Assembly: GCA_016721465.1 (NCBI GenBank) | Contig: JADKIA010000029.1 | Location: 1-64,000, forward strand | From: Ideonella sp. | GTDB lineage: Bacteria; Pseudomonadota; Gammaproteobacteria; Burkholderiales; Burkholderiaceae_C | DNA: 64,000 nt | Direction of reading: 5' to 3' | Part shown: one piece after another, positions 1-8,728 of the stretch | How positions within the stretch are numbered: position 1 is the stretch's first letter | Layout of the letters: each line of letters begins with the position of its first letter | Notes under the pieces: model-generated | The model's database searches: none | Told to the model about the DNA's origin: nothing | Seen by the model: the letters and a program-made list of their open reading frames with translations, nothing else | Translations under genes and position numbers: made by a program

Positions 1-697
1 GGTGCTGGTGCCCAACCTGTCGGGTGCGCGGCGCGCGCTGGACAGCGGCGCGCAGGCGATGCTGCTGCCGCTGTCGGCCAGCCACGCGCACAGCCTGGCC
101 AATCTGCGCAAGACGCCCGACGCCGTGGTGGCCGAGATCGCCGCCATCCGCGCGGCGCGCGATGCGGCCGGGTCGAGCTGCCTGATCGAGGTGGGCCTGA
201 GCACGGCGTTTGGCTGCACGATCCAGGGCCGGGTCGAGCCGGCCGAGGTGCTGCGCCTGATGCAGGCCGCGCTCGATGCCGGTGCCGACCGTGTGGGCCT
301 GGCCGACACCGTGGGCTATGCCGATCCGCAGCAGGTGGCCACGCTGTTCGAGCAGGGCTTTCGCATCGCTGGCGACCAGCTCGCCTGCGGCCACTTTCAT
401 GACACGCGTGGCTTGGGGCTGGCCAACGTTTTTGCGGCGTGGCAGGTGGGCGTGCGCCGCTTCGACGCCTGCCTGGCCGGCATCGGCGGCTGCCCGCACG
501 CGCCCGGTGCCAGTGGCAACGTGGCCACCGAGGATGTGGCCTACCTCTTTGCCAGCATGGGCCAGCCCACGGGCGTGGACTTCGACGCGCTGCTGGCGCT
601 GCGGGCGAGGCTGGCACGCTGGCTGGAGGGCGAAACCCTGCATGGCAGCATCTGGCAAGCTGGCCTGCCGAAGACGATGAAGACGGAGACCGCATGA
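1..697 (+). CDS. HMG-CoA lyase family protein (5' truncated by window edge)
   Basis: This is the C-terminal 231 residues of an HMG-CoA lyase-like (DRE-TIM metallolyase) enzyme; the N-terminus with the catalytic Arg-Asp motif lies outside the window. The HFHDTRGLGLANV segment carries the metal-binding HxH pair. GGCPHAPGASGNVATEDV is the family signature with the mobile-loop cysteine. It is clearly a paralogue of the lyase at 39102, which has GGCPYAKGATGNVATEDV. Its stop overlaps the start of the CoA-transferase (ATGA), so the two are translationally coupled. With that partner it may cleave a branched hydroxyacyl-CoA such as HMG-CoA or citramalyl-CoA. The substrate is inferred from context, not read from sequence. 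Confidence 0.85.
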   Translation, partial: VLVPNLSGARRALDSGAQAMLLPLSASHAHSLANLRKTPDAVVAEIAAIRAARDAAGSSCLIEVGLSTAFGCTIQGRVEPAEVLRLMQAALDAGADRVGLADTVGYADPQQVATLFEQGFRIAGDQLACGHFHDTRGLGLANVFAAWQVGVRRFDACLAGIGGCPHAPGASGNVATEDVAYLFASMGQPTGVDFDALLALRARLARWLEGETLHGSIWQAGLPKTMKTETA

Positions 698-1890
698 CAA
701 CGAGCGCACCTCAACCGCTGGCCGGCCTTCGCGTGGTCGAATTCACCCACATGGTGATGGGCCCCACCTGCGGCATGGTGCTGGCCGACATGGGCGCCGA
801 GGTGATCAAGGTCGAGCCGCTGGGCGGCGAGGGCACGCGCCGGTTGCTGGGCGCGGGCGCGGGGTTCTTCCCCATGTTCAACCGCAACAAGCTGAGCATC
901 GCGATCGATCTGCACCAGGGCGCGGGTGCCGAGGTGGCGCGCCAGCTCGCCGCGAGCGCCGATGTGGTGATCGAGAACTTCAAGCCCGGCACCATGGGCA
1001 AATATGGTCTGGACTACGCGGCCTTGTCGCAGGCCAATCCGCGCCTGATCTACGCCAGCCACAAGGGTTTTCTGCCCGGCCCCTACGACCACCGCACGGC
1101 GCTGGACGAGGTGGTGCAGATGATGGGCGGACTGGCCTACATGACCGGCCGGCCCGGCGACCCGCTGCGCGCGGGCACCAGCGTCAACGACATCATGGGC
1201 GGGCTGTTCGGCGCCATCGGCGTGCTGGGCGCCCTCATCCAGCGCGGCATCACCGGCAAAGGCATGGAGGTGCAGTCGGCGCTGTTCGAGAACAACGTGT
1301 TCCTGATGGGGCAGCACATGCTGCAGTTCGCGATGACCGGCAAGCACCCCGCGCCGATGCCGGCGCGCGACAACCCCTGGGCCGTCTACGACGTGTTCAC
1401 GGTGAAGGACGGCGAGCAGATTTTCCTGGCCGCGGTGAGCGACGCGCAGTGGCAGGGCTTCTGCGATGTGCTGGGCCTGCCCGACCTGAAGGCCGACCCG
1501 GCCCTGGCCACCAACAACCAGCGTGTGACGCAGCGCGGGCCGCTGCTCAAGACCTTGCGCGAGCGCCTGGCGCCGCGCAGCGCGGCCGAGCTGGCCGACC
1601 TGATGGAGCGCGCAGGCCTGCCCTTCGCGCCCATCCGCCGGCCCGAGGATTTGCTGGACGATCCGCACCTGCTGGCCACCGGCGGCCTGGCCGACGTGGT
1701 GGTGGCCGATGGCGAGAAGGCGGGGCAGACGGTGAAGACCACACTGCTGCCGATCACGATGGACGGCGCGCGGCTCGGTGTTCGCCTGCAACCACCGAAA
1801 ATGGCGGAACACACCGACGCGCTGATGGCCAGCATCGGCTACAGCCCCGAGCAAATTCAGCGACTGCGGGCGCAAGCCGCCGTGGCCTGA
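694..1890 (+). CDS. CaiB/BaiF family (type III) CoA-transferase
   Basis: A 398-residue protein of normal family length. It begins LAGLRVVEFTHMVMGPTCG, the typical N-terminal Rossmann segment, followed by GAEVIKVEPLGGEGTR and FNRNKLSIAIDL, the standard CaiB/BaiF signatures. The family moves CoA between a donor thioester and a free carboxylate. The start codon overlaps the lyase stop (ATGA), and a TctC receptor follows 41 bp later. That arrangement (receptor, CoA-transferase, lyase) suggests uptake, activation and cleavage of one organic acid. Which acid cannot be told. The cytoplasmic enzyme assignment is firm; specificity is open. Confidence 0.9.
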   Translation: MTTSAPQPLAGLRVVEFTHMVMGPTCGMVLADMGAEVIKVEPLGGEGTRRLLGAGAGFFPMFNRNKLSIAIDLHQGAGAEVARQLAASADVVIENFKPGTMGKYGLDYAALSQANPRLIYASHKGFLPGPYDHRTALDEVVQMMGGLAYMTGRPGDPLRAGTSVNDIMGGLFGAIGVLGALIQRGITGKGMEVQSALFENNVFLMGQHMLQFAMTGKHPAPMPARDNPWAVYDVFTVKDGEQIFLAAVSDAQWQGFCDVLGLPDLKADPALATNNQRVTQRGPLLKTLRERLAPRSAAELADLMERAGLPFAPIRRPEDLLDDPHLLATGGLADVVVADGEKAGQTVKTTLLPITMDGARLGVRLQPPKMAEHTDALMASIGYSPEQIQRLRAQAAVA

Positions 1891-1931
1891 TCGAACGACC
1901 TGGATCGAACGAGCCAACCGGAGACCCGCGC

Positions 1932-2906
1932 ATGACCCATTCCTTGTTCCTGCGCCGAGCGGCCCTTGCCGCAGGCGCGCTGTGGGCCCTGGCCGGTTCG
2001 GCCTGGGCACAGGCCGACCGCCCGGTGAAGTTCATCCTGCCCAACGCCACCGGCTCGGGTGTGGACGCCATCACCCGCGCCGCACAGCCTGCGCTGGCCA
2101 AGGCGCTGGGCTCGCCCGTCGTCGTGGACAACCAGCCCGGCGCCGGCGGTGTGCTGGGCCTGCAACAACTGGCACGCTCGGCACCCGACGGCTTCACGCT
2201 GAGCGTGGTGTCCAACAACGTGGTCATCTTCCCCAGCGTGATCAAGCAGTTGCCCTTCGACATGCCGGGCGACTTCACGCCCATTGCCGTGGTGGGCTCC
2301 ACGCCGGTGGTGCTGGTGGTGAACCCGGCCAAGGTGCCGGCCCAGGGCAGCAAGGAATTCGCCGCGCTGCTCAAGGCCAGGCCCGGGCAGCTCAACTACG
2401 GCTCGGGCGGCAACGGCACCATCCTGCACCTGGCCGCCGAGATGTACGTGGACGAGGCTGGCGCCAGCGCGCGCCACATCCCCTACAAGGGCGTGGGCCC
2501 GATGGTCACCGACCTGATCGGCGGCCAGATCGAGTTCGCCACCGCCGCGCTGCCCAGTGTGCAGGGCCACATCAAGAGCGGGGCGCTGCGCGCCATCGGC
2601 GTGGGTGCTGCGCAGCGCACACCCGCGGCGCCGGACATCCCCACCATGGTCGAGCAGGGCATGCCCGGCTACGTGGTGGACGCCTGGTTTGCGGTGATCG
2701 GCCCGAAGGGCCTGTCCGCCGCCGAGGTGAAGCGCGTGCATGCGGCGGTCGTGGCGGCCTTCGGCGATGCAGCGGTGAAGGAGGCCATGGCCAGGCAGGG
2801 CAACGTCATCCAGATCGGCAGCCCGGAAGCGGCGCAGGCCTTCTTCAAGAGCGAACTGGCCAAGTACGCGCGGCTGGTGAAGAAGGCAGGCATCGAAGCC
2901 CAGTGA
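1932..2906 (+). CDS. Tripartite tricarboxylate transporter substrate-binding protein (TctC/Bug family)
   Basis: A 324-residue periplasmic receptor. Residues 1-28 form a signal peptide with two arginines (FLRRAALAAG) and a likely cut after AWAQA. The mature part starts DRPVKFILP and shows the Bug pattern: GSGVDAITR, VVVDNQPGAGGVLG, the GSGGNGT substrate loop and IPYKGVGPMVTDLIGGQI. Bug proteins bind small carboxylates. No tctA/tctB membrane genes are nearby, which is usual for the expanded Bug family in Burkholderiales. The gene follows the CoA-transferase by 41 bp and is probably cotranscribed, so its ligand is likely the acid those enzymes use. Confidence 0.92.
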   Translation: MTHSLFLRRAALAAGALWALAGSAWAQADRPVKFILPNATGSGVDAITRAAQPALAKALGSPVVVDNQPGAGGVLGLQQLARSAPDGFTLSVVSNNVVIFPSVIKQLPFDMPGDFTPIAVVGSTPVVLVVNPAKVPAQGSKEFAALLKARPGQLNYGSGGNGTILHLAAEMYVDEAGASARHIPYKGVGPMVTDLIGGQIEFATAALPSVQGHIKSGALRAIGVGAAQRTPAAPDIPTMVEQGMPGYVVDAWFAVIGPKGLSAAEVKRVHAAVVAAFGDAAVKEAMARQGNVIQIGSPEAAQAFFKSELAKYARLVKKAGIEAQ

Positions 2907-3057
2907 GCGGCATGGCGTTCAAAGGGCGCGTTCTGTTTCTCGCTACGCAACCGGACGCGGTGGGTGCCCAGTTGGGCGGCGCCGAGCCCGCACTCGAAGC
3001 GGCCGGGCCGCTGCGCGGCGACATCTCCACCGACGCCGCCCGCGCGGCCGGGGGGCC

Positions 3058-4251
3058 TCAGGCCCGTGTGTCCTCGAACTCGGGTCTGGCGGGCGCGGGC
3101 AGCTGGACCGGCGCCGCAGAGGCCGCCGGTCGCCGGTATTTCTCGCGGTACATGCGCTCGTCGGCCACGTGCATCAGGCGGGCCATGTCCAGGCCGTCCT
3201 CGGGGTAGACCGCCCAGCCCACGCTGGCGATGCTTTGTGCGCGGATCGCGCCCAGGGCATGCGGTGCGCGCAGGGCATCACGCACCTTGTCGGCGATGCC
3301 CACGATGGCCTCGGGCTCGTTCAAGTTGTTCACCACGACGGCAAACTCGTCGCCGCCCATGCGGGCGCAGAAGTCACCCGCGCGGGTGCAGTCGCGCAGG
3401 CGTTGTGCCACCGATTTCAGCAGGGCATCGCCCACGGCGTGGCCGAAGCGGTCGTTCACCGGCTTGAACTGGTTGAGGTCGATGGCCAGCACCCCCACGC
3501 GACCGAGGTCGCGGGCCGCGTTGCTGATCGTGTGCGCGAAGACGTCATCGAAATAGCGGCGGTTGCCCAGGCCGGTGAGCGCATCGTGCAGGGCCATCTC
3601 CTGCATGGCCTCCTTGGTGCGCTTGTGCTCATCGACTTCGTCGTGCAGGCGCAGGGTGAGTGCAATGGCGTTGATCGAGGTGTCCGACACCCGTCGCGTC
3701 TTGCCCATCACCACCAACTGCCAGATCGCGGCCACGGCCAGCAACACCAGATAGATCGGTTCGGCGTGCTGAAGATGGCGGTGCGCATAGTGCGCCATCA
3801 GCGGCAGCATGCCCCAGATGTTGAGCGACTGGTACATCAGGGGCATCACGGAAAATGCGAGCGAGCCCACCGTGACCATGGTGGACAAAGTGATGAACAG
3901 GAAGGTGTCCTCCAGCGGCGTGGGCTTGTCCGGCAAGAGGAAGCCGGCGGCGCCATAAAACAGCGACACCATGCTGGCCAGCGCGACGCGCTCGCGCAGC
4001 AGACGCCGGCAGTTGTCCGCCGTGATGCCGGTGCCTTGCACCTGGTGTTCGAACCAGATCACCAACGAGCAGGCAAGCAGGAACATCAGGCCCCAGATGC
4101 CGATGGTGGCCAGCGGCGTACCGCCCGACCAGAGCACCAGCCCCACCACGATCGCACCCGCCAGCATCGAGCTCATGTTGCCCCTGGCCAGGCCAAAGAG
4201 CATCTGGACTTGGGCGAGCAGGACGCGGGGATCGGTCGGCTTGGCGGGCAT
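3058..4251 (-). CDS. Membrane-bound diguanylate cyclase (GGDEF)
   Basis: A 397-residue inner-membrane protein. Residues about 25-185 contain roughly six hydrophobic segments, a MASE-like sensor I cannot name. A short helix leads into a GGDEF domain (about 220-365) with DALTGLGNRRYF and an intact GGDEF at residues 299-303. An RAGD I-site lies exactly five residues before it, so both synthesis of cyclic-di-GMP and product inhibition should work. There is no EAL domain. It faces TctC tail to tail and is divergent from the acyl-CoA synthetase across 239 bp. The signal sensed is unknown. Confidence 0.93.
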   Translation of the reverse strand: MPAKPTDPRVLLAQVQMLFGLARGNMSSMLAGAIVVGLVLWSGGTPLATIGIWGLMFLLACSLVIWFEHQVQGTGITADNCRRLLRERVALASMVSLFYGAAGFLLPDKPTPLEDTFLFITLSTMVTVGSLAFSVMPLMYQSLNIWGMLPLMAHYAHRHLQHAEPIYLVLLAVAAIWQLVVMGKTRRVSDTSINAIALTLRLHDEVDEHKRTKEAMQEMALHDALTGLGNRRYFDDVFAHTISNAARDLGRVGVLAIDLNQFKPVNDRFGHAVGDALLKSVAQRLRDCTRAGDFCARMGGDEFAVVVNNLNEPEAIVGIADKVRDALRAPHALGAIRAQSIASVGWAVYPEDGLDMARLMHVADERMYREKYRRPAASAAPVQLPAPARPEFEDTRA

Positions 4252-4490
4252 GGTGGTCGGGGTGCTGGGTGCTGGGCATCACCCCCTGCCGATGGACGAA
4301 TGCCACGGCAGTACGGCACAGCCCTGCCGTGCATATCGGCCGGCCGATCGAGAACTTGAGCGGTCGGCCCGGCGCGTCCCGCGTCCATCGCCTGGGTTGT
4401 TCCCCGGGGTGCCCGCCACGCCGTGGAGACATAGACTGAAGCCGCAGGGCGGATCCCCCGGTCCCCCAAAGGTCAAAGGACGCCCCACCC

Positions 4491-6407
4491 ATGCCGTCAC
4501 CCCGCCCCGCGCACCCTTTGGACCGCCTGATCGGCACCGAGCTGCCGTGTTTCCGCACGCCAGCCGACATCGCGGCCTTCGAAGCCACCGCGCCTTGGGC
4601 CGAGCGCGTGGCGGCGGGCAGCACTTTCGAGGCGCTGCGGTTGGGCGCCGCGAGCTGCCCGCAAGCCCCGGCGATCCAGTTCCTGCCCAATGCCGACCCG
4701 GACGAAGCGCCGGTCACGCTCACCCACCAGCAGTTCACGGCGCGGCTGACGCAGGCGGCCAACCTGTTTCACGGCCTCGGTGTGGTGCCTGGCGAGGTGG
4801 TGAGCTTCCTTCTGCCGCTGGTGCCCCAGGCCTTCGTCGCGCTGTATGGCGCACAGGCGGCGGGCATCGCGAACCCGGTGAATCCGATGCTGTCGCCGGC
4901 CCAGCTGGCCGAGATCCTGCAAGCGGCCGGCACGCGCGTGCTGGTGGTGGCCGGGCCCGAGGTGGACGGCGACATCTGGCGCAAGGTGCAGGCCATCCGC
5001 GCCGAGCTGCCCGGCCTGCAGCGCGTGCTGGTGGTGGGCGGCGCGGCCGACCCCGCCACCGCGGACGACGATTTCGACACCCTGCTCGACCAGCAGCCCG
5101 CCGACCAGCTGGTGAGCGGCCGGCGCATCCAGCCCGACGACATTGCGGGCTACTTCCACACCGGCGGCACCACCGGCACGCCCAAGCTGGTGCGCCACAC
5201 CCACGCCAACCAGGTCTACCAGGCCTGGGGTCTGCGCATCACCGGCATTGCGGCGGCGGGGCGCGCCATGCTGTTCGGCCTGCCGCTGTTCCACGTCGGC
5301 GGCTCGCTCACGCAGGGCCTGGCCATCCTGGGCAATGGCGGCACGTTGGTGGTCTTGTCGGCCAACGGTTGGCGTGACCCGCGCGCCGTGCGCAACGTGT
5401 GGCGCCTGGTGGAGCGCTACAAGCCCGTCACCTTCGGCGCCGTGCCCACCGTGCTGGCCGCGGCGCTGCAGGTGCCGTTGGCGGGCGCCGACCTCAACAG
5501 CCTGCAACGTGTCTCGGGCGGCGGCGCGGCGATCCCGGTGGCCGTGATCCAGGCCTACCAGCGCATGGGCCTGCCGGTGCTGGAGGTCTACGGCATGACC
5601 GAGACCGCCAGCGTGCACTGCATGGGCTACCCCGATCTGCCGCGCCAGTCTGGCGCCGTCGGGCGGCCGCTGCCGTACTCGCAGGTGCGCGTGGTCAAGC
5701 TCGACGCCCAGGGCGCTGTGGCCGCTGACTGCGCGGTGGACGAGATCGGCGTGGTGGCCATGGCCGGCCCCGGCGTGTTCTCGGGCTACCTCAGCGAGAA
5801 GCACAACCAGGGCGCCTTCGTGGCGCCGGGCTGGGTCAACTCCGGCGACCTGGGTCGGCTGGACGCCGACGGCAACCTGTGGATCACCGGGCGCGCCAAG
5901 GACGTGATCATCCGCGGCGGCCACAACATCGACCCTGCGCCGATCGAGGAGTTGCTCTACCGCCACCCCGCCGTGGCCCTGGCCGCCGTGGTGGGGCAGC
6001 CCGACGCCTACGCGGGCGAATTGCCGGTGGCCTATGTGCAGCTCAAGCCGGGCGCAACCCAAACGATGGGCGAGCTGATGGCCTACCTGAAACTGCACAC
6101 GCCCGAGCGCGCCGCCGTGCCCGTGGCCATGCACCCGGTGGACCCGATGCCGCTCACGGCGGTGGGCAAGATCTTCAAGCCGGCACTGCGCGTCGATGCG
6201 ATGCGCCGCGTGGCCGAGCGGCTGATCGACGACGTCGCACCGCCAGGCGTCACGCTGAGCGTGGCGGTGCTGCCGCATGCCACGCATGGCCAGGTGATCC
6301 GTGTGGGCGTGGCCGGGGCCTCGGCCGAGGCCGCCGAGGCCATCGAAGCACAGCTGCACGCGCGCCTCGATCCACTTGCGTTGCGGCACGAGGTGCTGCG
6401 GGGCTGA
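4491..6407 (+). CDS. Acyl-CoA synthetase (AMP-forming, ANL superfamily)
   Basis: A 638-residue enzyme that activates a carboxylic acid to its acyl-CoA through an acyl-adenylate. The P-loop TGGTTGTPK is at about residues 224-232. VYGMTETAS, NSGDLGRLDADG and ITGRAKDVIIRGGHNI are the later core motifs. The adenylation lysine lies in GKIFKPALR, near residue 560. About 60 residues follow that motif, longer than the usual family end. The ATG follows a purine-rich AAAGGA. It probably acts on a fatty or aryl acid; chain length cannot be judged. It stands alone, with a gap of 172 bp before the next gene. Confidence 0.9.
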   Translation: MPSPRPAHPLDRLIGTELPCFRTPADIAAFEATAPWAERVAAGSTFEALRLGAASCPQAPAIQFLPNADPDEAPVTLTHQQFTARLTQAANLFHGLGVVPGEVVSFLLPLVPQAFVALYGAQAAGIANPVNPMLSPAQLAEILQAAGTRVLVVAGPEVDGDIWRKVQAIRAELPGLQRVLVVGGAADPATADDDFDTLLDQQPADQLVSGRRIQPDDIAGYFHTGGTTGTPKLVRHTHANQVYQAWGLRITGIAAAGRAMLFGLPLFHVGGSLTQGLAILGNGGTLVVLSANGWRDPRAVRNVWRLVERYKPVTFGAVPTVLAAALQVPLAGADLNSLQRVSGGGAAIPVAVIQAYQRMGLPVLEVYGMTETASVHCMGYPDLPRQSGAVGRPLPYSQVRVVKLDAQGAVAADCAVDEIGVVAMAGPGVFSGYLSEKHNQGAFVAPGWVNSGDLGRLDADGNLWITGRAKDVIIRGGHNIDPAPIEELLYRHPAVALAAVVGQPDAYAGELPVAYVQLKPGATQTMGELMAYLKLHTPERAAVPVAMHPVDPMPLTAVGKIFKPALRVDAMRRVAERLIDDVAPPGVTLSVAVLPHATHGQVIRVGVAGASAEAAEAIEAQLHARLDPLALRHEVLRG

Positions 6408-6579
6408 TCACGCGGCCTGGCGCTGCACTGTCCTGGGAGCGCAATCCGGGAACTCGGGTAAACCCTTGAGTTGTCAGGCCCCGTTGGCCAGACGTCAGAC
6501 GAGGGTCAGTGCCGTGCCCGACGATCCGCCCCGACAGGCCCGATCCGGGCCCATGGTTTGTGTTTTCGAGGAGACTGAC

Positions 6580-6888
6580 ATGGAAGACGATCTGGTTCGG
6601 CGCATCGCCAACCACCCCAAATACCACGAGCTTCGGGCCAAGCGCACCGGCTACGGCTGGTGGCTCACGCTGGCGATGATGGTCGTGTACTACGGCTTCA
6701 TCGTGCTGGTGGCCTTCAACAAGGAGTTCCTGTCGCAGCGACTGGGCAGCGGCGTCATGACCATGGGCATTCCCATCGGTTTCGGCGTCATCGTCTTCAC
6801 CATCATCATCACGGCCATCTATGTCAAGCGCGCCAACGGCGAGTTCGACGATCTGGTCGAAGCCATCCGCAAAGGGGTGCTGAAATGA
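6580..6888 (+). CDS. yjcH: DUF485 membrane protein, partner of ActP (YjcH-like)
   Basis: A 102-residue protein with two transmembrane helices, near residues 25-45 and 58-80, separated by a short charged loop. The N-terminal part carries the DUF485 look (IANHPKYHELRAKRTGYGW). Family members are encoded directly before acetate permease actP, as here, where the stop overlaps the actP start (ATGA). The start was chosen for the strong CGAGGAGACTGAC just upstream. It is likely an accessory subunit or regulator of the symporter; this role is inferred from conserved linkage. Confidence 0.9.
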   Translation: MEDDLVRRIANHPKYHELRAKRTGYGWWLTLAMMVVYYGFIVLVAFNKEFLSQRLGSGVMTMGIPIGFGVIVFTIIITAIYVKRANGEFDDLVEAIRKGVLK

Positions 6889-8624
6889 ACCGCAGCAAGT
6901 TCGCCCTGAGCGACACCGCACGCAGCGCCCTCACGCTGGCCGCCCTGATGGGCGTCTCGGCGGTGGCCTATGCCGCCGGCGCCGATCTGGGCCAGGCACA
7001 GAAGCAGGCCACCAACTGGACGGCCATCGGCATGTTCGCCGTCTTCGTGATCATGACGCTGTTCATCACCAAGTGGGCAGCGGCCAAGACCAAGAGCGCG
7101 GCCGACTTCTACACCGCCGGCGGCGGCATCACCGGTTTCCAGAACGGCCTGGCGATCGCTGGCGACTACATGTCGGCGGCCTCGTTCCTGGGCATTTCCG
7201 CGGCCGTGATGGCCTCGGGCTTCGACGGCCTGATCTACTCGATCGGCTTCCTGGTCGGCTGGCCGGTCATCACCTTCCTGATGGCCGAGCGCCTGCGCAA
7301 CCTGGGCAAGTTCACCTTCGCCGACGTGGCCGCCTTCCGCTTCTCGCAAACCCCGGTGCGCGTCTTTGCGGCCTCGGGCACGCTGGTGGTGGTGGCGTTC
7401 TACCTGATCGCGCAGATGGTGGGCGCGGGCCAGCTGATCAAGCTGCTGTTCGGCCTGGAGTACTGGATCGCGGTGGTCATCGTCGGCGCGCTGATGATGG
7501 TCTACGTGCTGTTCGGCGGCATGACCGCCACCACCTGGGTGCAGATCATCAAGGCCTGCTTGCTGCTCGGCGGTGCGTCGTTCATGGCCTTCATGGTGTT
7601 GCTGAGCTTCGGCTTCAGCCCCGAGGCGATGTTCGCCAAGGCGGTGGAGATCAAGGCCGCGCTGGCGGTCAAGGGTGGCAAGCCGGCTGAAGAAGCGGCC
7701 AAGATCGGTCAATCGATCATGGGCCCCGGCAACTTCGTCAAGGACCCGATCTCGGCCATCAGCTTCGGCATGGCGCTGATGTTCGGTACCGCCGGCCTGC
7801 CGCACATCCTGATGCGCTTCTTCACGGTGCCCAGCGCCAAGGAAGCGCGCAAGTCGGTGATGTGGGCCACGGGCTGGATCGGCTACTTCTACCTGCTGAC
7901 CTTCATCATCGGCTTCGGCGCCATCACCTTCGTGCTGACCAACCCCGAGTTCCTCGACGCCAAGGGCGTGCTCAAGGGCGGCGGCAACATGGCCGCCATC
8001 CACCTGGCCAACGCGGTGGGCGGCAACGTGTTCCTGGGCTTCATCTCGGCGGTGGCCTTCGCGACCATCCTCGCGGTGGTGGCCGGCCTGACGCTGTCGG
8101 GTGCCTCGGCCGTGTCGCACGACCTGTATGCCACCGTCATCAAGAACGGCAAGGCCGACAGCGCGTCGGAGCTGCGCGTCTCGAAGATCACGACCGTCTG
8201 CCTGGGCATCGTCGCCGTGGTGCTGGGCATCGCCTTCGAGAAGCAGAACATCGCCTTCATGGTGTCGCTGGCCTTCGCCATCGCAGCGTCGGCCAACTTC
8301 CCGGTGCTGTTCATGAGCGTGCTGTGGAAGGGTTGCACCACCAAGGGCGCGGTGATCGGCGGCTTCCTGGGTCTGGTGTCGTCGGTGGCGCTGACGGTGG
8401 TCTCGCCGTCGGTGTGGGAAGCCACGCTGGGCAACCCCAAGGGCTCCGCCTGGTTCCCCTACACCTCGCCGGCGCTGTTCTCGATGGCCATTGGCTTCAT
8501 CGGCATCTGGCTGTTCTCGGTGATGGACAGCAGCGCGCGTGCGCAGGTGGACAAGGACGGCTTCCTCGCGCAGCAGGTGCGCTCGGAAACCGGCATTGGT
8601 GCATCAGGCGCCAGCGGACATTGA
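6885..8624 (+). CDS. actP: Cation/acetate symporter ActP
   Basis: A 579-residue sodium:solute symporter. It begins with a signal-like segment ending near YAAGADLG, followed by about 13 membrane helices. The SSS-family stretch GDYMSAASFLGIS, FLMAERLRNLGKFTFADV and FGTAGLPHILMRFFTV match acetate permeases closely. It imports acetate and related short acids with a cation. It is coupled to the DUF485 gene by a 4-bp overlap. A strong hairpin terminator follows 21 bp after the stop, so the two genes form their own transcription unit. The sensory genes downstream probably monitor the same substrate class. Confidence 0.95.
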   Translation: MNRSKFALSDTARSALTLAALMGVSAVAYAAGADLGQAQKQATNWTAIGMFAVFVIMTLFITKWAAAKTKSAADFYTAGGGITGFQNGLAIAGDYMSAASFLGISAAVMASGFDGLIYSIGFLVGWPVITFLMAERLRNLGKFTFADVAAFRFSQTPVRVFAASGTLVVVAFYLIAQMVGAGQLIKLLFGLEYWIAVVIVGALMMVYVLFGGMTATTWVQIIKACLLLGGASFMAFMVLLSFGFSPEAMFAKAVEIKAALAVKGGKPAEEAAKIGQSIMGPGNFVKDPISAISFGMALMFGTAGLPHILMRFFTVPSAKEARKSVMWATGWIGYFYLLTFIIGFGAITFVLTNPEFLDAKGVLKGGGNMAAIHLANAVGGNVFLGFISAVAFATILAVVAGLTLSGASAVSHDLYATVIKNGKADSASELRVSKITTVCLGIVAVVLGIAFEKQNIAFMVSLAFAIAASANFPVLFMSVLWKGCTTKGAVIGGFLGLVSSVALTVVSPSVWEATLGNPKGSAWFPYTSPALFSMAIGFIGIWLFSVMDSSARAQVDKDGFLAQQVRSETGIGASGASGH

Positions 8625-8645
8625 TCCCAGGTCAATGACGGCTTG

Positions 8646-8679
8646 AGGGGTTGCAGGCACAGTGCCTGCAACCCCTTTT
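8646..8679 (+). terminator. Rho-independent terminator after actP
   Basis: A near-perfect inverted repeat, AGGGGTTGCAGGCAC then GTGCCTGCAACCCCT around a one-base centre, is followed by TTTT. A 14-15 bp GC-rich stem and a short T tract are the expected form. It lies 21 bp after the actP stop and separates actP from the DUF294 gene. Confidence 0.92.
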
Positions 8680-8728
8680 CCCATTCTGCGAGCCGAACTC
8701 CGGGCCGATTCAAGGACGCTGACCTTTC

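Noticed and set aside
2999..3011. GCGGCCGGGCCGC palindrome between TctC and the GGDEF gene as a terminator
   Set aside because: The stem has no usable loop and there is no T tract. Such palindromes are frequent at this GC content.
8624..8638. TTGATCCCAGGTCAA after actP as an FNR-type box
   Set aside because: The spacer between half-sites is five, not four, and it lies between a stop codon and a terminator with no start site to serve.
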